Notes: generated from the sequence alone by a model not told the origin. DNA of 40,079 nucleotides from Oscillospiraceae bacterium (GCA_902801755.1 CADCJM010000001.1:1-40079), one strand, 5' to 3'. Shown: positions 24,592 to 33,612, counted from the first letter of the stretch. Numbers and translations: made by a program.

Positions 24592-27287
24592 TGAGTACAC
24601 TCCTTCTTGTTGACGGCAACTCGATTATCAACAGAGCTTATTATGCCGTTATAGGCAGAGCTCCCATGACCGCACCTGACGGAACTCCTACAGGTGCCGT
24701 AAACGGATTCTTCAATTCCGTTCTTGGCGTCATGAAGGAATATAACCCTGATTATATGTGCGTTCTTTTCGACAGGAGAGAACCTACATTCAGACACAAG
24801 ATGAGCGTGGATTATAAGGCTAACCGCAAGGGAATGCCTGATGATCTCGCTGCCCAGATGCCTGTTGTTAAGAACATGCTCGACCTTTACGGAATCAAGC
24901 GCATGGAACTTGCAGGATATGAAGCCGACGACCTTATCGGAACTCTGTCTAAGCAGGGTGAAGAGCAGGGAATGGATGTTTACATCTTCTCCGGCGACCA
25001 CGATGATTTCCAGCTTATTTCTGACAAGGTTTCTGTCATTATGCCACAGTCAGGCAAAGGCAAGGAACCCAGAGTCTTATTTGACCGCAAGATGTTCGAA
25101 GATACATATGGCGTTAAGCCTGAAGTATTCGTTCAGGTTAAGGCTCTTATGGGTGATAACTCCGATAATATCAAAGGTGTTGAGAAGGTCGGTGAGAAGA
25201 CTGCATTTAAGCTCATTGCAGATTACGGTTCCTGCGAAGAGGTCTTTAATAATGCAGATAAGTTATCTCCTGCCTTAGGCGAGAGGATAAAGAATTCAAA
25301 AGAGCTTTTGGAGCTTAATATCAAGCTCTGCACGATCGACCGTGAATCGCCTGTGGAGGAAAGCGCAAAGGACTGCGTATATCCATCCGTTACCAGAGAT
25401 TTTCCTGCTCTTTCAGGCGTTCTTAACCGTCTTGCTTTAAAGTCATTGATCAAGAAACTTGATCTTGAGGATGTTAAGCCTGCAGGCTTTGAGCCCGCTC
25501 AGGAAGTCGACGATTTTACCGCAGGGCTCGCTTCAGAAGTTGAGGCAGCATTAAAAAACGGCCTGAATATAAAGTATGAAGTTCCGTCTGCCATAGATCT
25601 TTCAGAACTTAACCTTGGTGTCGATTTTGTTGATATTCCTTCAGGCAATAAGGTCATCCTTCTTGACTGGAATTCCAAGACATTCTATGTGATAAGTGCG
25701 GAAGATTTTGATAAGGTCTCAGCTGGCAAAAAGGTAATGCCTGTAGCGTATGAATATAAGGACAGATCCAAGATCTTAAAAGAGCCTCTTAAATCAGTTG
25801 AATCTGTTTTCGACTGCGAGATAGCAGGCTATGTCTTAAATATCCTTTCCGGAAAGCCTGATCTCCAGAGATTGTATGAGAGCGTACTTATGTCCGCATA
25901 TCCAGTTGAGGATAAAAAGGGCCCTGTAAAGCAGCTGTCGCTGTTTGATGAGATCACGGAAGATGACGGCTCATCGAAGATCGAAGAGACTGCATCCAGG
26001 CTTTTGACTGTTACTGCGGTTGCGAAAGTTATTTCCCGCGACATCGAAAATGATAAGGATCTTAAGAGCCTTTTATACGATATCGAATTTCCGCTTGTAA
26101 TCACTCTTGATAAAATCGAGAGAAACGGTATGCACGTTTCAGGTGAGAGGCTTTCTGAGCTTCACAGCGAATACACAAAGCGTCTGGAAGATATCAGCGC
26201 CAGAGTTTTTGATGCATGCGGAACGGAATTTAATATCGGTTCCCCCAAGCAGCTTGCAGAGATCCTTTTTGGCGAGAAGCATCTTAACCTGCCTTCCGGA
26301 AAGAAAGGCAAGAGCGGCGATTTCTCGACAGGTATAGATGAACTTAAGAGATTAAGACCTTATTTCCCTGAGATCGATTACATCATCGAATACAGAGAGC
26401 TTTCTAAGCTTGATTCCACCTATGCCGTAGGTCTTGCTCGCGCGATAAAGAGCGATTCAAGGATCCATACGACATTTACTCAGGCAATGACTAACACAGG
26501 AAGATTATCTTCTACAGAACCTAATCTCCAAAATATTCCTGTAAGGACCGAAGAAGGATCCAGGCTCCGTGAGGCATTTACTGCAGAAGACGGAAAGATC
26601 CTTGTCGATGCCGATTATTCTCAGATCGAATTAAGGCTTCTTGCTGCATTAAGCGGAGATGAGGTCATGTGCTCAGCATTCCTTGAAGGTGAAGACATTC
26701 ATAAGAGGACTGCTGCCAAGGTATACGGCGTAACTGAGGATATGGTTACTCATAAGATGAGAGCTACCGCAAAGACTGTAAACTTCAGTATCATCTACGG
26801 TATTTCCGATTACGGCCTTGCAACAGACCTCGGTATCAGTTACAAGGAAGCTTCAGACCTTATTAAGGAATATAACAACCAGTTCCCGGGTGTTACTTCA
26901 TATCTTGAATCTCTCCGTAATTCCGGCGAGGAGAAGGGCTATGCAGTGACGATGTATGGCCGTAAGAGGATCTTAAACGAACTCAAGAGCCAGAACAGGA
27001 ACATTAAGAACTTCGGTTACAGGGCAGCTATGAATACCCCCATCCAGGGAACAGCTGCAGATATAATCAAGATAGCAATGAACAGGGTATCGAAGGCGTT
27101 AGCTGAGAAGCTGCCTTCTGCAAAACTTGTAATGCAGGTGCACGACGAACTCATTTGTGAGTGCGATATCAAAGATAAAGACCTTTGCGCTTCCATCCTG
27201 AAGGAAGAGATGGAAAAAGCAGCAACACTCAGCGTTCCGCTTCTTGCAGAGGTCGGCTTCGGAAAGGATTGGCTGGAAGCTAAATAA
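24591..27287 (+). CDS. polA: DNA polymerase I, without proofreading residues
   Basis: An 898-aa family A polymerase for primer removal and repair synthesis. The N-terminal 5' nuclease domain (1 to about 290) is intact, with LLVDGNSIINRAYY, EADDLIGTLSK and GDNSDNIKGVEKVGEKTA (helix-hairpin-helix). The middle segment (about 300-480) matches the 3'-5' exonuclease position but lacks the DxE motif and other metal-binding acids, so proofreading is probably absent, as in many Firmicutes. The polymerase domain has motif A (DADYSQIELRLLAALSGD), the O-helix segment KTVNFSIIYGISDYGLA, and motif C (MQVHDELICE). The start overlaps the stop of the preceding giant gene (TGATG), and its own stop overlaps coaE (TAATG), so the three genes are translated as a unit. 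Confidence 0.97.
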   Translation: MSTLLLVDGNSIINRAYYAVIGRAPMTAPDGTPTGAVNGFFNSVLGVMKEYNPDYMCVLFDRREPTFRHKMSVDYKANRKGMPDDLAAQMPVVKNMLDLYGIKRMELAGYEADDLIGTLSKQGEEQGMDVYIFSGDHDDFQLISDKVSVIMPQSGKGKEPRVLFDRKMFEDTYGVKPEVFVQVKALMGDNSDNIKGVEKVGEKTAFKLIADYGSCEEVFNNADKLSPALGERIKNSKELLELNIKLCTIDRESPVEESAKDCVYPSVTRDFPALSGVLNRLALKSLIKKLDLEDVKPAGFEPAQEVDDFTAGLASEVEAALKNGLNIKYEVPSAIDLSELNLGVDFVDIPSGNKVILLDWNSKTFYVISAEDFDKVSAGKKVMPVAYEYKDRSKILKEPLKSVESVFDCEIAGYVLNILSGKPDLQRLYESVLMSAYPVEDKKGPVKQLSLFDEITEDDGSSKIEETASRLLTVTAVAKVISRDIENDKDLKSLLYDIEFPLVITLDKIERNGMHVSGERLSELHSEYTKRLEDISARVFDACGTEFNIGSPKQLAEILFGEKHLNLPSGKKGKSGDFSTGIDELKRLRPYFPEIDYIIEYRELSKLDSTYAVGLARAIKSDSRIHTTFTQAMTNTGRLSSTEPNLQNIPVRTEEGSRLREAFTAEDGKILVDADYSQIELRLLAALSGDEVMCSAFLEGEDIHKRTAAKVYGVTEDMVTHKMRATAKTVNFSIIYGISDYGLATDLGISYKEASDLIKEYNNQFPGVTSYLESLRNSGEEKGYAVTMYGRKRILNELKSQNRNIKNFGYRAAMNTPIQGTAADIIKIAMNRVSKALAEKLPSAKLVMQVHDELICECDIKDKDLCASILKEEMEKAATLSVPLLAEVGFGKDWLEAK

Positions 27288-27892
27288 TGTTTGTATTAGG
27301 TATTACAGGCGGTATTGGAAGCGGCAAGAGCACGGTAAGTTCTATTCTTGCAGACAGAGGGCTTCTTGTCCTTGATGCTGACGAGATCTCAAGAAGCGTA
27401 ACCGGCCCTATGGGCAGAGCTATGCCTGAGATCGCTGAGACTTTCGGTAAAAAGGTCGTATCTGCCAATGGTGCATTGAACCGCCGCGTTATGTCGGACA
27501 TCGCTTTTGGCGATAAGAAGAAGCTTGATGACTTAAGCACGATCATTCACCGCCATGTTTTCGAGCAGATCGAAGAGACACTTGGAAAAGAAAAGGAGAA
27601 GGGCACAAAGTGTGTCGTTCTTGATGTTCCGATCCCGGTAAACAAGTTCCGTGAGCTTTGCAACCAGATCTGGGTCGTTACATGCGATAAGGATGTCCGT
27701 CTTGCCAGACTTCAGAAGCGCGGGATGGAAAAGGAAGAGGCAGAGAGAAGAATAGCTGTCCAGATGACTGATGACGAGTATTGTGAGCTTGGTGATCACT
27801 CTATCGATAATTCATGGGATTTAGATGATCTCAAGGATAAAGTCGAAGTTCTTATCCGTGAACAGCTTTATGAGAGAGGTATCAGGATATGA
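27287..27892 (+). CDS. coaE: Dephospho-CoA kinase
   Basis: CoaE phosphorylates dephospho-CoA at the ribose 3' position in the last step of coenzyme A synthesis. The 201-aa product has the P-loop GITGGIGSGKSTVS at the N-terminus, VLDADEISR just after it, a lid segment with RLQKRGMEKEEAERRI, and a closing acidic region typical of CoaE, with family-typical length. It overlaps polA by one base (TAATG), a pairing also common in other Firmicutes. The next gene overlaps its stop by ATGA. Confidence 0.96.
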   Translation: MFVLGITGGIGSGKSTVSSILADRGLLVLDADEISRSVTGPMGRAMPEIAETFGKKVVSANGALNRRVMSDIAFGDKKKLDDLSTIIHRHVFEQIEETLGKEKEKGTKCVVLDVPIPVNKFRELCNQIWVVTCDKDVRLARLQKRGMEKEEAERRIAVQMTDDEYCELGDHSIDNSWDLDDLKDKVEVLIREQLYERGIRI

Positions 27893-28224
27893 ACACTGCT
27901 GCGGTTATCACGGCGTGCATTTTTCTTTTGTTATCTCTTGTTGCGCTCATTTTCCTGTTTGTTGGAAAGGCGCCTTTCTGCACAGGCAAATACAGGAATT
28001 TCTACAGAGGTTCCTGCGGCGTATATATAAGCGGCGTTGTTCTTGTACTGATCTTTACGCTGATAATGAAGGGGCTGCCCGTTGCTTATGTTCTGATCTC
28101 AGACATTACTATTACGCTTGTTTTCTGCTTTACGGTCGGACTTATCTATTTCATGACAAGGTCTATCGTTGAAGCTTCATCCAAGGCTGTTGATAATGAC
28201 AAAGACACAGAAGACAAAGAGTGA
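27889..28224 (+). CDS. Small three-TM membrane protein, unknown
   Basis: The 111-aa product is not recognised. Three hydrophobic stretches are clear: about residues 3-26 (VITACIFLLLSLVALIFLFV), 45-63 (VYISGVVLVLIFTLIMK) and 67-90, followed by a short charged tail ending DKDTEDKE. No motif points to a function. Its ATG overlaps the coaE stop (ATGA), and its 3' end overlaps the start of the next gene by 29 bases, so it belongs to the same transcript. The coding call rests on this tight packing and on the coherent membrane pattern. Confidence 0.65.
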   Translation: MNTAAVITACIFLLLSLVALIFLFVGKAPFCTGKYRNFYRGSCGVYISGVVLVLIFTLIMKGLPVAYVLISDITITLVFCFTVGLIYFMTRSIVEASSKAVDNDKDTEDKE

Positions 28225-28885
28225 GAAAAAAGGCCGGAAGATACTGTTAAAGATCTTCCTTGTGCTTGTAATACTTGGCCTTATCGGAGTGGCTGTCCTG
28301 GGTGTCATGAATATTTACATGATCAGCGATACTAAAGCTAATGTATATTCTCTTGATGCTTTCGAATCCGGAGATGTATCGATGAATTCACATTATCAGG
28401 CTGTTATTGTTCTGGGATGTGCAATCTGGGGCGATGTTCCGAGTCCGATGCTTGCTGACAGACTTAGGACCGCTGCAAGTGTATATAAGACCGGGTGCTG
28501 TGATTATGTTCTTGTCTCAGGCGACAGTGCCGATCCTGATAAGTACGATGAGACAGGTGTTATGGCCGAATTCCTTGTAAATGAAGGCGTTCCAAGGGAA
28601 AAGATCTTTTGTGACCAGTTAGGTCTATCCACATATGAATCGATGAACAGGGCTCTCAAGGTCTATCACATAGATACCGCAGTAGTCGTAACTACCGGAT
28701 TCCATGTACCGCGTTCAGTTTATGACGCGCGTTCATTCGGTATCGAAGCTGTTGGTGTTGAAGCTATCAATTCAGGGTATGTTATAAAGCTGTATAATTA
28801 TTTCAGAGAATTTGTTGCACGCGGTAAGGATCTGGTATTTACTATCATTAAACCGGATAACGATTTTATAGGTTCTGTTTTATGA
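28196..28885 (+). CDS. DUF218 (SanA/YdcF/ElyC-like) membrane-anchored protein
   Basis: This 229-aa protein has a lysine-rich N-terminus, one membrane span (about residues 20-42, IFLVLVILGLIGVAVLGVM) and a DUF218 domain outside the cell. Family marks are QAVIVLGCAIWGDVPSPML, a short strand with VLVSGDS, the block YDETGVMAEFLVNEGVP, TYESMNRAL, and VVTTGFHVPRSVYDAR. E. coli SanA and ElyC of this family affect envelope integrity, but the biochemical activity is not established. ATG 28196 is chosen because it follows a weak AAGG site and opens the basic pre-span segment; an upstream TTG at 28169 lacks a ribosome site. It overlaps the three-TM gene by 29 bases and the DUF308 gene by ATGA. Confidence 0.82.
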   Translation: MTKTQKTKSEKKGRKILLKIFLVLVILGLIGVAVLGVMNIYMISDTKANVYSLDAFESGDVSMNSHYQAVIVLGCAIWGDVPSPMLADRLRTAASVYKTGCCDYVLVSGDSADPDKYDETGVMAEFLVNEGVPREKIFCDQLGLSTYESMNRALKVYHIDTAVVVTTGFHVPRSVYDARSFGIEAVGVEAINSGYVIKLYNYFREFVARGKDLVFTIIKPDNDFIGSVL

Positions 28886-29454
28886 CGGCCAGCACTACAA
28901 AAAAAATACCATCATATATCGGCGGCATCTTTGCCATTATTGCCGGATTCTTCTTTATTACCTTGCCTGAACTGTCTTCGGGCGTTATCGGTATTCTTTT
29001 TGGCGTGGTCTTATTCGTTGCGGGAATTACAGAAGTTATCGGTTATATCGTTTCTATCAAGCAGTTCAGGGAAGAGAATTACGGCAAAGCGGCAGGCGCT
29101 GAGATCGTACTGGTCTATTCTGTTATCCTCATGGCTCTTGGTTTGTTCTTTATTCTTAATCCGGAGATCGTTCTGCAGCTTTTATCCACGATCGTCGGAA
29201 TCTTCTTCCTTATCGACGGAATCGTTAAGCTCAGACAGGAGATATTCCTGTTCACTAAAAAAGACATCTACAGCTGGGTTCTTCTTGGAATGGCTTTATT
29301 ACTTATCGCTGCAGGAATAGTGCTACTCGCAAACGCTTTTAACGGAACGAGGAACATCATTGTGTTTTCCGGCATAGCGTTTGTTATAAGCGGACTTGAG
29401 ACTATCATATTCAGCCTGTTTAAAAGAAAAGAAATTAAAACCCGCAAAGAATGA
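28882..29454 (+). CDS. DUF308 (HdeD-like) membrane protein
   Basis: A 190-aa polytopic protein with six hydrophobic spans in three repeated pairs and short charged loops. The pattern GIFAIIAGFFFITLPELSSG, then LIDGIVKLRQEIF, then LGMALLLIAAGIVLLANAF is the DUF308/HdeD repeat (each repeat a Gly-rich helix pair). HdeD in E. coli is linked to acid resistance; the role here is unknown. The start overlaps the DUF218 gene (ATGA). The last codons lie inside the terminator hairpin, so this gene closes the transcript running from about 19339. Confidence 0.85.
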   Translation: MTASTTKKIPSYIGGIFAIIAGFFFITLPELSSGVIGILFGVVLFVAGITEVIGYIVSIKQFREENYGKAAGAEIVLVYSVILMALGLFFILNPEIVLQLLSTIVGIFFLIDGIVKLRQEIFLFTKKDIYSWVLLGMALLLIAAGIVLLANAFNGTRNIIVFSGIAFVISGLETIIFSLFKRKEIKTRKE

Positions 29455-29484
29455 TTCCCTGCGGGTTTGTTTTCCGTTTTTTTG
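29438..29484. terminator. Bidirectional terminator between DUF308 gene and ychF
   Basis: AAACCCGCA (29438-29446) pairs with TGCGGGTTT (29460-29468). T-rich stretches follow on the plus strand (TTTGTTTTCC, then TTTTTTT) and on the minus strand (TTTTAATTT). It can stop both convergent transcripts. The DUF308 stop codon (29452-29454) lies in its loop. Confidence 0.85.
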
Positions 29485-29504
29485 TTAAGTGCCCGAAAAG
29501 CTGA

Positions 29505-30596
29505 TCAGACGTTGAATCTGAATACTACAACGTCGCCGTCCTTCATGACGTATTCCTTACCTTCGGATCTTACAAGGCCTTTTTCCTTAGCGGCATTATA
29601 TGTGCCGTTGGCAATAAGGTCGTCGTAAGCAACGACTTCTGCTCTGATAAAGCCTCTTTCGAAGTCGGAGTGGATCTTGCCTGCAGCCTGGGGTGCCTTT
29701 GTGCCTTTCTTGATAGTCCAGGCACGTACTTCCTTAGGACCTGCAGTAAGGAAAGAGATGAGACCTAAAAGTGAATAGGATGCATTGATCATCTTATCAA
29801 GGCCTGCGCTCTCGATGCCTAAGTCTTCGAGGAACATTTCGCGGTCTTCAGGCGAGAGTTCGCCAAGTTCTTCCTCGATCTTGGCAGAGATAACAACAAC
29901 ACCGGAACCTTCCTTAGCTGCGATATCCTTAACGATATTAACGTATTCGATATCATCCTTCTTGATGTCTTCTTCAGCTATATTTGCGCAGTAGAGGACA
30001 GGCTTCATGGAGATGAGCTGAAGATCCTTGATGTATTCCTGCTCATCATCTTCGAAAGTAAGAGTTCTTGCTGATTTGCCTTCAGCGAGGCAGTCGTAGA
30101 TCCTCTCGTAAACAGCGAGCTCTTTTGCAAAAGCCTTGTCGCCGCCTTTCATCATCTTCTTTGTTCTGTCGATCCTCTTTTCCATTATCTCAAGGTCGGA
30201 AAGGATGAGCTCGACATCGATAGTAGCGATATCACCGGCAGGGTCAGCATGGCCGTTTACGTGGATAACGTCGGGATCGTCGAAGCATCTTACAACGTGA
30301 ACGATAGCATCGCACTCTCTGATATTTGAAAGGAACTTGTTGCCAAGACCTTCGCCTTTGGAAGCGCCTGCAACAAGGCCGGCGATATCAACGAACTCTA
30401 CAACAGCGGGAGTATACTTCTCGGGATTGTAGATCTCAGCGAGCTTATCAAGTCTCTTATCAGGAACGGAGACAACGCCTACGTTAGGTTCGATAGTGCA
30501 GAAGGGATAGTTTGCTGCTTCGGCGCCTGCTCTGGTGATTGCATTGAAAAGAGTGCTCTTACCGACATTAGGAAGTCCTACGATACCAAGCTTCAT
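29505..30596 (-). CDS. ychF: YchF/OLA1-type ribosome-associated ATPase
   Basis: A 363-aa P-loop protein of the Obg/YchF group that binds ribosomes and, unlike most relatives, prefers ATP. The G1 motif is [15 protein letters not shown], the switch and G3 region reads [21 protein letters not shown], and the G4 position has YCANIAEED (non-NKxD, as expected for an ATPase). The C-terminal TGS-like domain runs from about 275 to the end with [20 protein letters not shown] and the closing DVVVFRFNV. Length is exactly family-typical. AAGAGGT precedes the start on the minus strand. It is transcribed alone, divergently from yifB/comM, and ends at the bidirectional terminator. Confidence 0.97.
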   Translation of the reverse strand: MKLGIVGLPNVGKSTLFNAITRAGAEAANYPFCTIEPNVGVVSVPDKRLDKLAEIYNPEKYTPAVVEFVDIAGLVAGASKGEGLGNKFLSNIRECDAIVHVVRCFDDPDVIHVNGHADPAGDIATIDVELILSDLEIMEKRIDRTKKMMKGGDKAFAKELAVYERIYDCLAEGKSARTLTFEDDEQEYIKDLQLISMKPVLYCANIAEEDIKKDDIEYVNIVKDIAAKEGSGVVVISAKIEEELGELSPEDREMFLEDLGIESAGLDKMINASYSLLGLISFLTAGPKEVRAWTIKKGTKAPQAAGKIHSDFERGFIRAEVVAYDDLIANGTYNAAKEKGLVRSEGKEYVMKDGDVVVFRFNV

Positions 30597-30631
30597 ATAT
30601 ATACCTCTTAAAATCTTATTTTTGCCTCATA

Positions 30632-30640
30632 ATTGTAGCA
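30632..30640 (-). promoter_or_regulatory. Candidate extended -10 promoter of ychF
   Basis: On the minus strand TGCTACAAT (30640 to 30632) is an extended -10 element, 36 bases before the ychF ATG. No consensus -35 is present; the position where it would lie (about 30655-30660) adjoins the start of the octamer array. Confidence 0.6.
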
Positions 30641-30657
30641 CATTCAAAGCATAATAC

Positions 30658-30729
30658 TTTGTAGGTTGTTTGTCGGTATTTGTCGGCTGTTTTAGGGCTC
30701 TTTTGTAGGTTTTTGTAATATAGTGTCGG
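30658..30729. repeat. Helically phased TTTGTNGG octamer array upstream of ychF and comM
   Basis: In the 248-bp divergent gap (30597-30844), octamers start at 30658 (TTTGTAGG), 30669 (TTTGTCGG), 30679 (TTTGTCGG), 30690 (TTTTAGGG), 30702 (TTTGTAGG), 30712 (TTTGTAAT) and 30722 (AGTGTCGG). Spacing is 11, 10, 11, 12, 10 and 10 bp, close to one DNA turn. Two readings fit: cooperative binding sites for a regulator on one face of the helix, or phased T-tracts that bend the DNA. The array directly abuts the ychF promoter and lies 115-190 bp upstream of comM. No protein binding it can be named. The rest of the gap holds the two promoter regions and the comM ribosome site. Confidence 0.6.
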
Positions 30730-30803
30730 AATTCAGTGGTTTTGCCAGTTTTCTTGTCTGTAATCTTCGGGGTTTCCTGCAGAGTTTTTGTACTGATAAT
30801 CCG

Positions 30804-30833
30804 CTTTTTAAGAGTGTATTCTGCTCTAAAAAG
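30804..30833 (+). promoter_or_regulatory. Possible hairpin over the comM ribosome binding site
   Basis: CTTTTTAAGAG (30804-30814) can pair with CTCTAAAAAG (30824-30833) with one bulged base. The 3' arm covers the first bases of the AAGGAGG site (30831-30837). It could modulate comM translation, but the AT-rich stem is weak and the overlap slight. Confidence 0.25.
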
Positions 30834-30844
30834 GAGGATTTGAT

Positions 30845-32365
30845 ATGGCAACTAAACTTAATGTGGCAAGGCTTTATTCATGCTTTGCGACCGGTGCGGA
30901 TTCTACTGTCACATTGATTGAAGTATCTATCTCACCAGGCATTCCGTCTTTTTCAGTAATAGGTCTTTGCGATTCATCGATAAGGGAATCACAGGGAAGA
31001 CTGATATCAGCATTTAAATCGACCGGCTTTTCGATGCCTAAGGGGCATATTACGATCGGTATAAGTCCTGCTTATATGCGTAAGACCGGTACGAACTTTG
31101 ATCTTCCGATGGCTCTTGGAATACTGTTTGCGTCAGGCCAGCTCTATCTGCCTCCTGATGCAAAGATCTATGCGGAAGGTGAACTGTCTTTAAGCGGCGA
31201 TTTGAAGGGTACGCCGGGCGCCTGTATCAGGCTTAACACTGTCCGGAACGAGGTTTTCGATTATAAGATCATCCCTGTAAGTGAATCTTCAAGTGCCGGC
31301 ATGATAGGCTTTAAGGGACATGGAATTAATAGTCTGTCAGAATTAAGTTCGATATTTGACGGCAACGGGTATGTGGAGTCCGGATTCGATTTTGATATAA
31401 GAAAGTCTGAAAGTGATTTCATAGATATCTCAGCGCTTAAAGGCCAGGAAAAGACCAAGAGGGCTTTGCTTATTGCCGCTGCGGGATTTCATAACATATT
31501 GCTCATGGGAAGCCCCGGAAGCGGCAAGACAATGGCCGGAAAGATCCTGTCAGGAATACTTCCAAAACTGAGCCCGTCGGAATTATCTGATGTCTATTCG
31601 ATAAAAGAACTGGTTGATGGTGAATCGACGGCAATAAGTGATGAACGGCCTGTACGGATTATCGGACCCAATATTACTGTTGGAAAGCTCCTTGGCAATG
31701 CAGTAAGCCTAACACCGGGTGAGATGGCGCTGGCTAATCACGGGATCCTGTTCGCCGATGAACTGCCGTTATTTAAGACTGAAGTGCTGGATTTTCTGAG
31801 AACCCCTCTTGAGGAAAGGAAAGTCCATCTGATGAAGAAGGGGAATCTGTATTCTTTTGATTCCAATTTTATTTTTCTTGGTACCGGTAATCCCTGTAAA
31901 TGCGGACTCTATTACGAAGGCAACGGGAAATGCAGATGCAGCGAAGGTGATGTTAACCGCTATTTGCTTAAGATCAAGGGACCTTTTCTTGAGAGGATAG
32001 ATATCGTTAGCGAGGTAAGGTCGATTACTTCTGATGATATGGCATCTATATATATCGACAAAGAAAGCTGCGAGAGTCCTGAATACAGAAAGACCGTTGA
32101 GGAATGCTGGAATATAGCTCATGAACGCTATGGTGCAGATTATCTGAACGGAACTTTTCCTGAAGGGGATTTCCGCGATGCTATGAGGATACCGGAAGAA
32201 GCGGTGAAAAGGGCATCTGAGCTGTCTAACCGCGGTTTTTTCAGTGCCAGAGGATTTACAAGGTTAGTCAGAGTTGCAAGAACCATAGCAGATATTAAGG
32301 GATCAAAAGATATTTCGACAGATGATATTGAAGAAGCGTCTCAATTCAGGATGCGGGGGTATTAA
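30845..32365 (+). CDS. comM: YifB/ComM-family AAA+ ATPase (Mg-chelatase-like)
   Basis: A 506-aa member of the ComM/YifB family; ComM is a hexameric helicase that promotes branch migration during natural transformation. The N-terminal ChlI-like domain (1 to about 170) has FSVIGLCDSSIRESQGRL and NFDLPMALGILFASGQL. The AAA+ core has Walker A LMGSPGSGKTMAGK (about residues 219-232), Walker B GILFADELPLF, a sensor-type LEERKVHLM segment, and the cysteine-rich NPCKCG...CRC zinc-like loop. The C-terminal domain ends with arginine-rich FSARGFTRLVRVARTIAD. Walker B has FADE rather than the usual FLDE. RBS AAGGAGG with 7 bases of spacing fixes the ATG. dprA starts 2 bases after the stop, supporting a DNA-uptake role. 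Confidence 0.9.
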   Translation: MATKLNVARLYSCFATGADSTVTLIEVSISPGIPSFSVIGLCDSSIRESQGRLISAFKSTGFSMPKGHITIGISPAYMRKTGTNFDLPMALGILFASGQLYLPPDAKIYAEGELSLSGDLKGTPGACIRLNTVRNEVFDYKIIPVSESSSAGMIGFKGHGINSLSELSSIFDGNGYVESGFDFDIRKSESDFIDISALKGQEKTKRALLIAAAGFHNILLMGSPGSGKTMAGKILSGILPKLSPSELSDVYSIKELVDGESTAISDERPVRIIGPNITVGKLLGNAVSLTPGEMALANHGILFADELPLFKTEVLDFLRTPLEERKVHLMKKGNLYSFDSNFIFLGTGNPCKCGLYYEGNGKCRCSEGDVNRYLLKIKGPFLERIDIVSEVRSITSDDMASIYIDKESCESPEYRKTVEECWNIAHERYGADYLNGTFPEGDFRDAMRIPEEAVKRASELSNRGFFSARGFTRLVRVARTIADIKGSKDISTDDIEEASQFRMRGY

Positions 32366-32367
32366 TT

Positions 32368-33612
32368 ATGAGGATAAACAATGCAGAAGCAAGGCGTGAG
32401 GAATTCTTTTATTCGGCAGTGATGCTCAATACTGATATCTCATACAGGACTTTATGTGATCTTAAGGATAATGGAGCATTAAAAGACTACAGGGACCTAT
32501 ACGATAAGGAGTTGTTAAAGCGGATTGCAAACAACGAGTTTAAGGTTAAGCCTGAGTCTGTTCACAGGATAAAGAAACTTCTGGATTCTTTTGGAAAGAT
32601 CGAGAAGATAGTCGATAACTATGTAAAGATAGCAGTCGAAAACAGTATCGGCGTAGTATCGGTCCTTGATAAGATCTATCCATATAACTGGAAAGTCTTA
32701 AGCGGCATGCCACAGGTGTTTTATGTCAGGGGCAATTATGCGCTTATAGATTCGATGACATTAAAAGGTTCTGTTGCAGTTGTTGGTTCCAGAAGTCCAA
32801 GCAAATATTCACAGTATGCTACCGATCAGATATGCAGGGAGTTAGGAGAGAAGGGCGTGACCATCGTGTCCGGTCTTGCATATGGTATTGACAGACAGGC
32901 ACATATCTCGTCGGTCAATACTAAGGGCGGAACTATAGCTGTACTTGCCGGAGGGGCAGATAATGTCTATCCGCCGAAGAACAGGGATATTTACGATCTG
33001 ATAAGCAGAAACGGACTCATCATTTCAGAGATGCCTCCGGGACAGCAGCCTCTAAGACAGTATTTTCCTTCAAGAAACAGGCTGATTGCAGGACTGACGG
33101 ACTGTACGCTCATTATGGAAGCCGGCACTGTATCTGGAACTCTGCATACAGCATCTTTTGCGGCTAACCAGGGAAAAGAAGTCTTTGTGCTTCCGAATAA
33201 TATATACTACGAGAATGCCCTGGGCGGATTAAAGCTCCTGGAAGACGGCGGAAATGTTCTTTTGGGTTCTGAGAGCGTAATAGACAGTGTAACAAGGTCT
33301 CTGATGTTCAAACGTATGGGAATGGGGTGTCCCGGAGAGGTTGTTTTCGAGGATAACGAAAAGGATTCATTTGAACAAAAAGACGATGTCGAGGCGTTAA
33401 GGGAACTTGCAAAGGTAAGACCTGACGTATTGACGGATGAGAACTGGAAGATGATAATGACTGACGCATTGTCATTAAAGCCGCTATGTGCGGATGAATT
33501 ATGCAAGGTTACGATGCTTCCTTTTTATAAGGTTTCGAGCCTTTTGACGGACCTTGAACTTAATGGGACAGTTTGTCAGGAAAAGGGGAAGTACTCGTTG
33601 ACATTTGTATAA
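32368..33612 (+). CDS. dprA: DNA-processing protein DprA
   Basis: DprA binds incoming single-stranded DNA during transformation and loads RecA on it. The 414-aa protein has an N-terminal region of about 100 residues, then the Rossmann-like core: VAVVGSRSPSKYSQYAT (GSRxxS loop, about 135-150), VTIVSGLAYGIDRQAH, GGTIAVLAGGADNVYPPKNR, LIISEMPPGQQPLRQYFPSRNRLIAGL and EAGTVSGTLHTASFA. The C-terminus (about 340-414) is a winged-helix-like DML1 domain. RBS CGGGGG lies before the ATG, 2 bases after comM. It forms a classical comM-dprA-topA set. Presence of both genes suggests at least ancestral competence; other uptake genes lie outside the window. Confidence 0.94.
   Translation: MRINNAEARREEFFYSAVMLNTDISYRTLCDLKDNGALKDYRDLYDKELLKRIANNEFKVKPESVHRIKKLLDSFGKIEKIVDNYVKIAVENSIGVVSVLDKIYPYNWKVLSGMPQVFYVRGNYALIDSMTLKGSVAVVGSRSPSKYSQYATDQICRELGEKGVTIVSGLAYGIDRQAHISSVNTKGGTIAVLAGGADNVYPPKNRDIYDLISRNGLIISEMPPGQQPLRQYFPSRNRLIAGLTDCTLIMEAGTVSGTLHTASFAANQGKEVFVLPNNIYYENALGGLKLLEDGGNVLLGSESVIDSVTRSLMFKRMGMGCPGEVVFEDNEKDSFEQKDDVEALRELAKVRPDVLTDENWKMIMTDALSLKPLCADELCKVTMLPFYKVSSLLTDLELNGTVCQEKGKYSLTFV

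Noticed and set aside
24471..25001. Minus-strand open frame of 176 codons across the giant gene and polA
   Set aside because: It lies opposite two strongly supported genes, shows no family motif and has no ribosome site; it is a shadow of their codon use.
30627..30851. Minus-strand open frame of 74 codons in the ychF-comM gap
   Set aside because: It runs across both promoter regions and the comM ribosome site, has no ribosome site of its own, and its Lys/Thr-rich product reflects the T-rich octamer array on the other strand.
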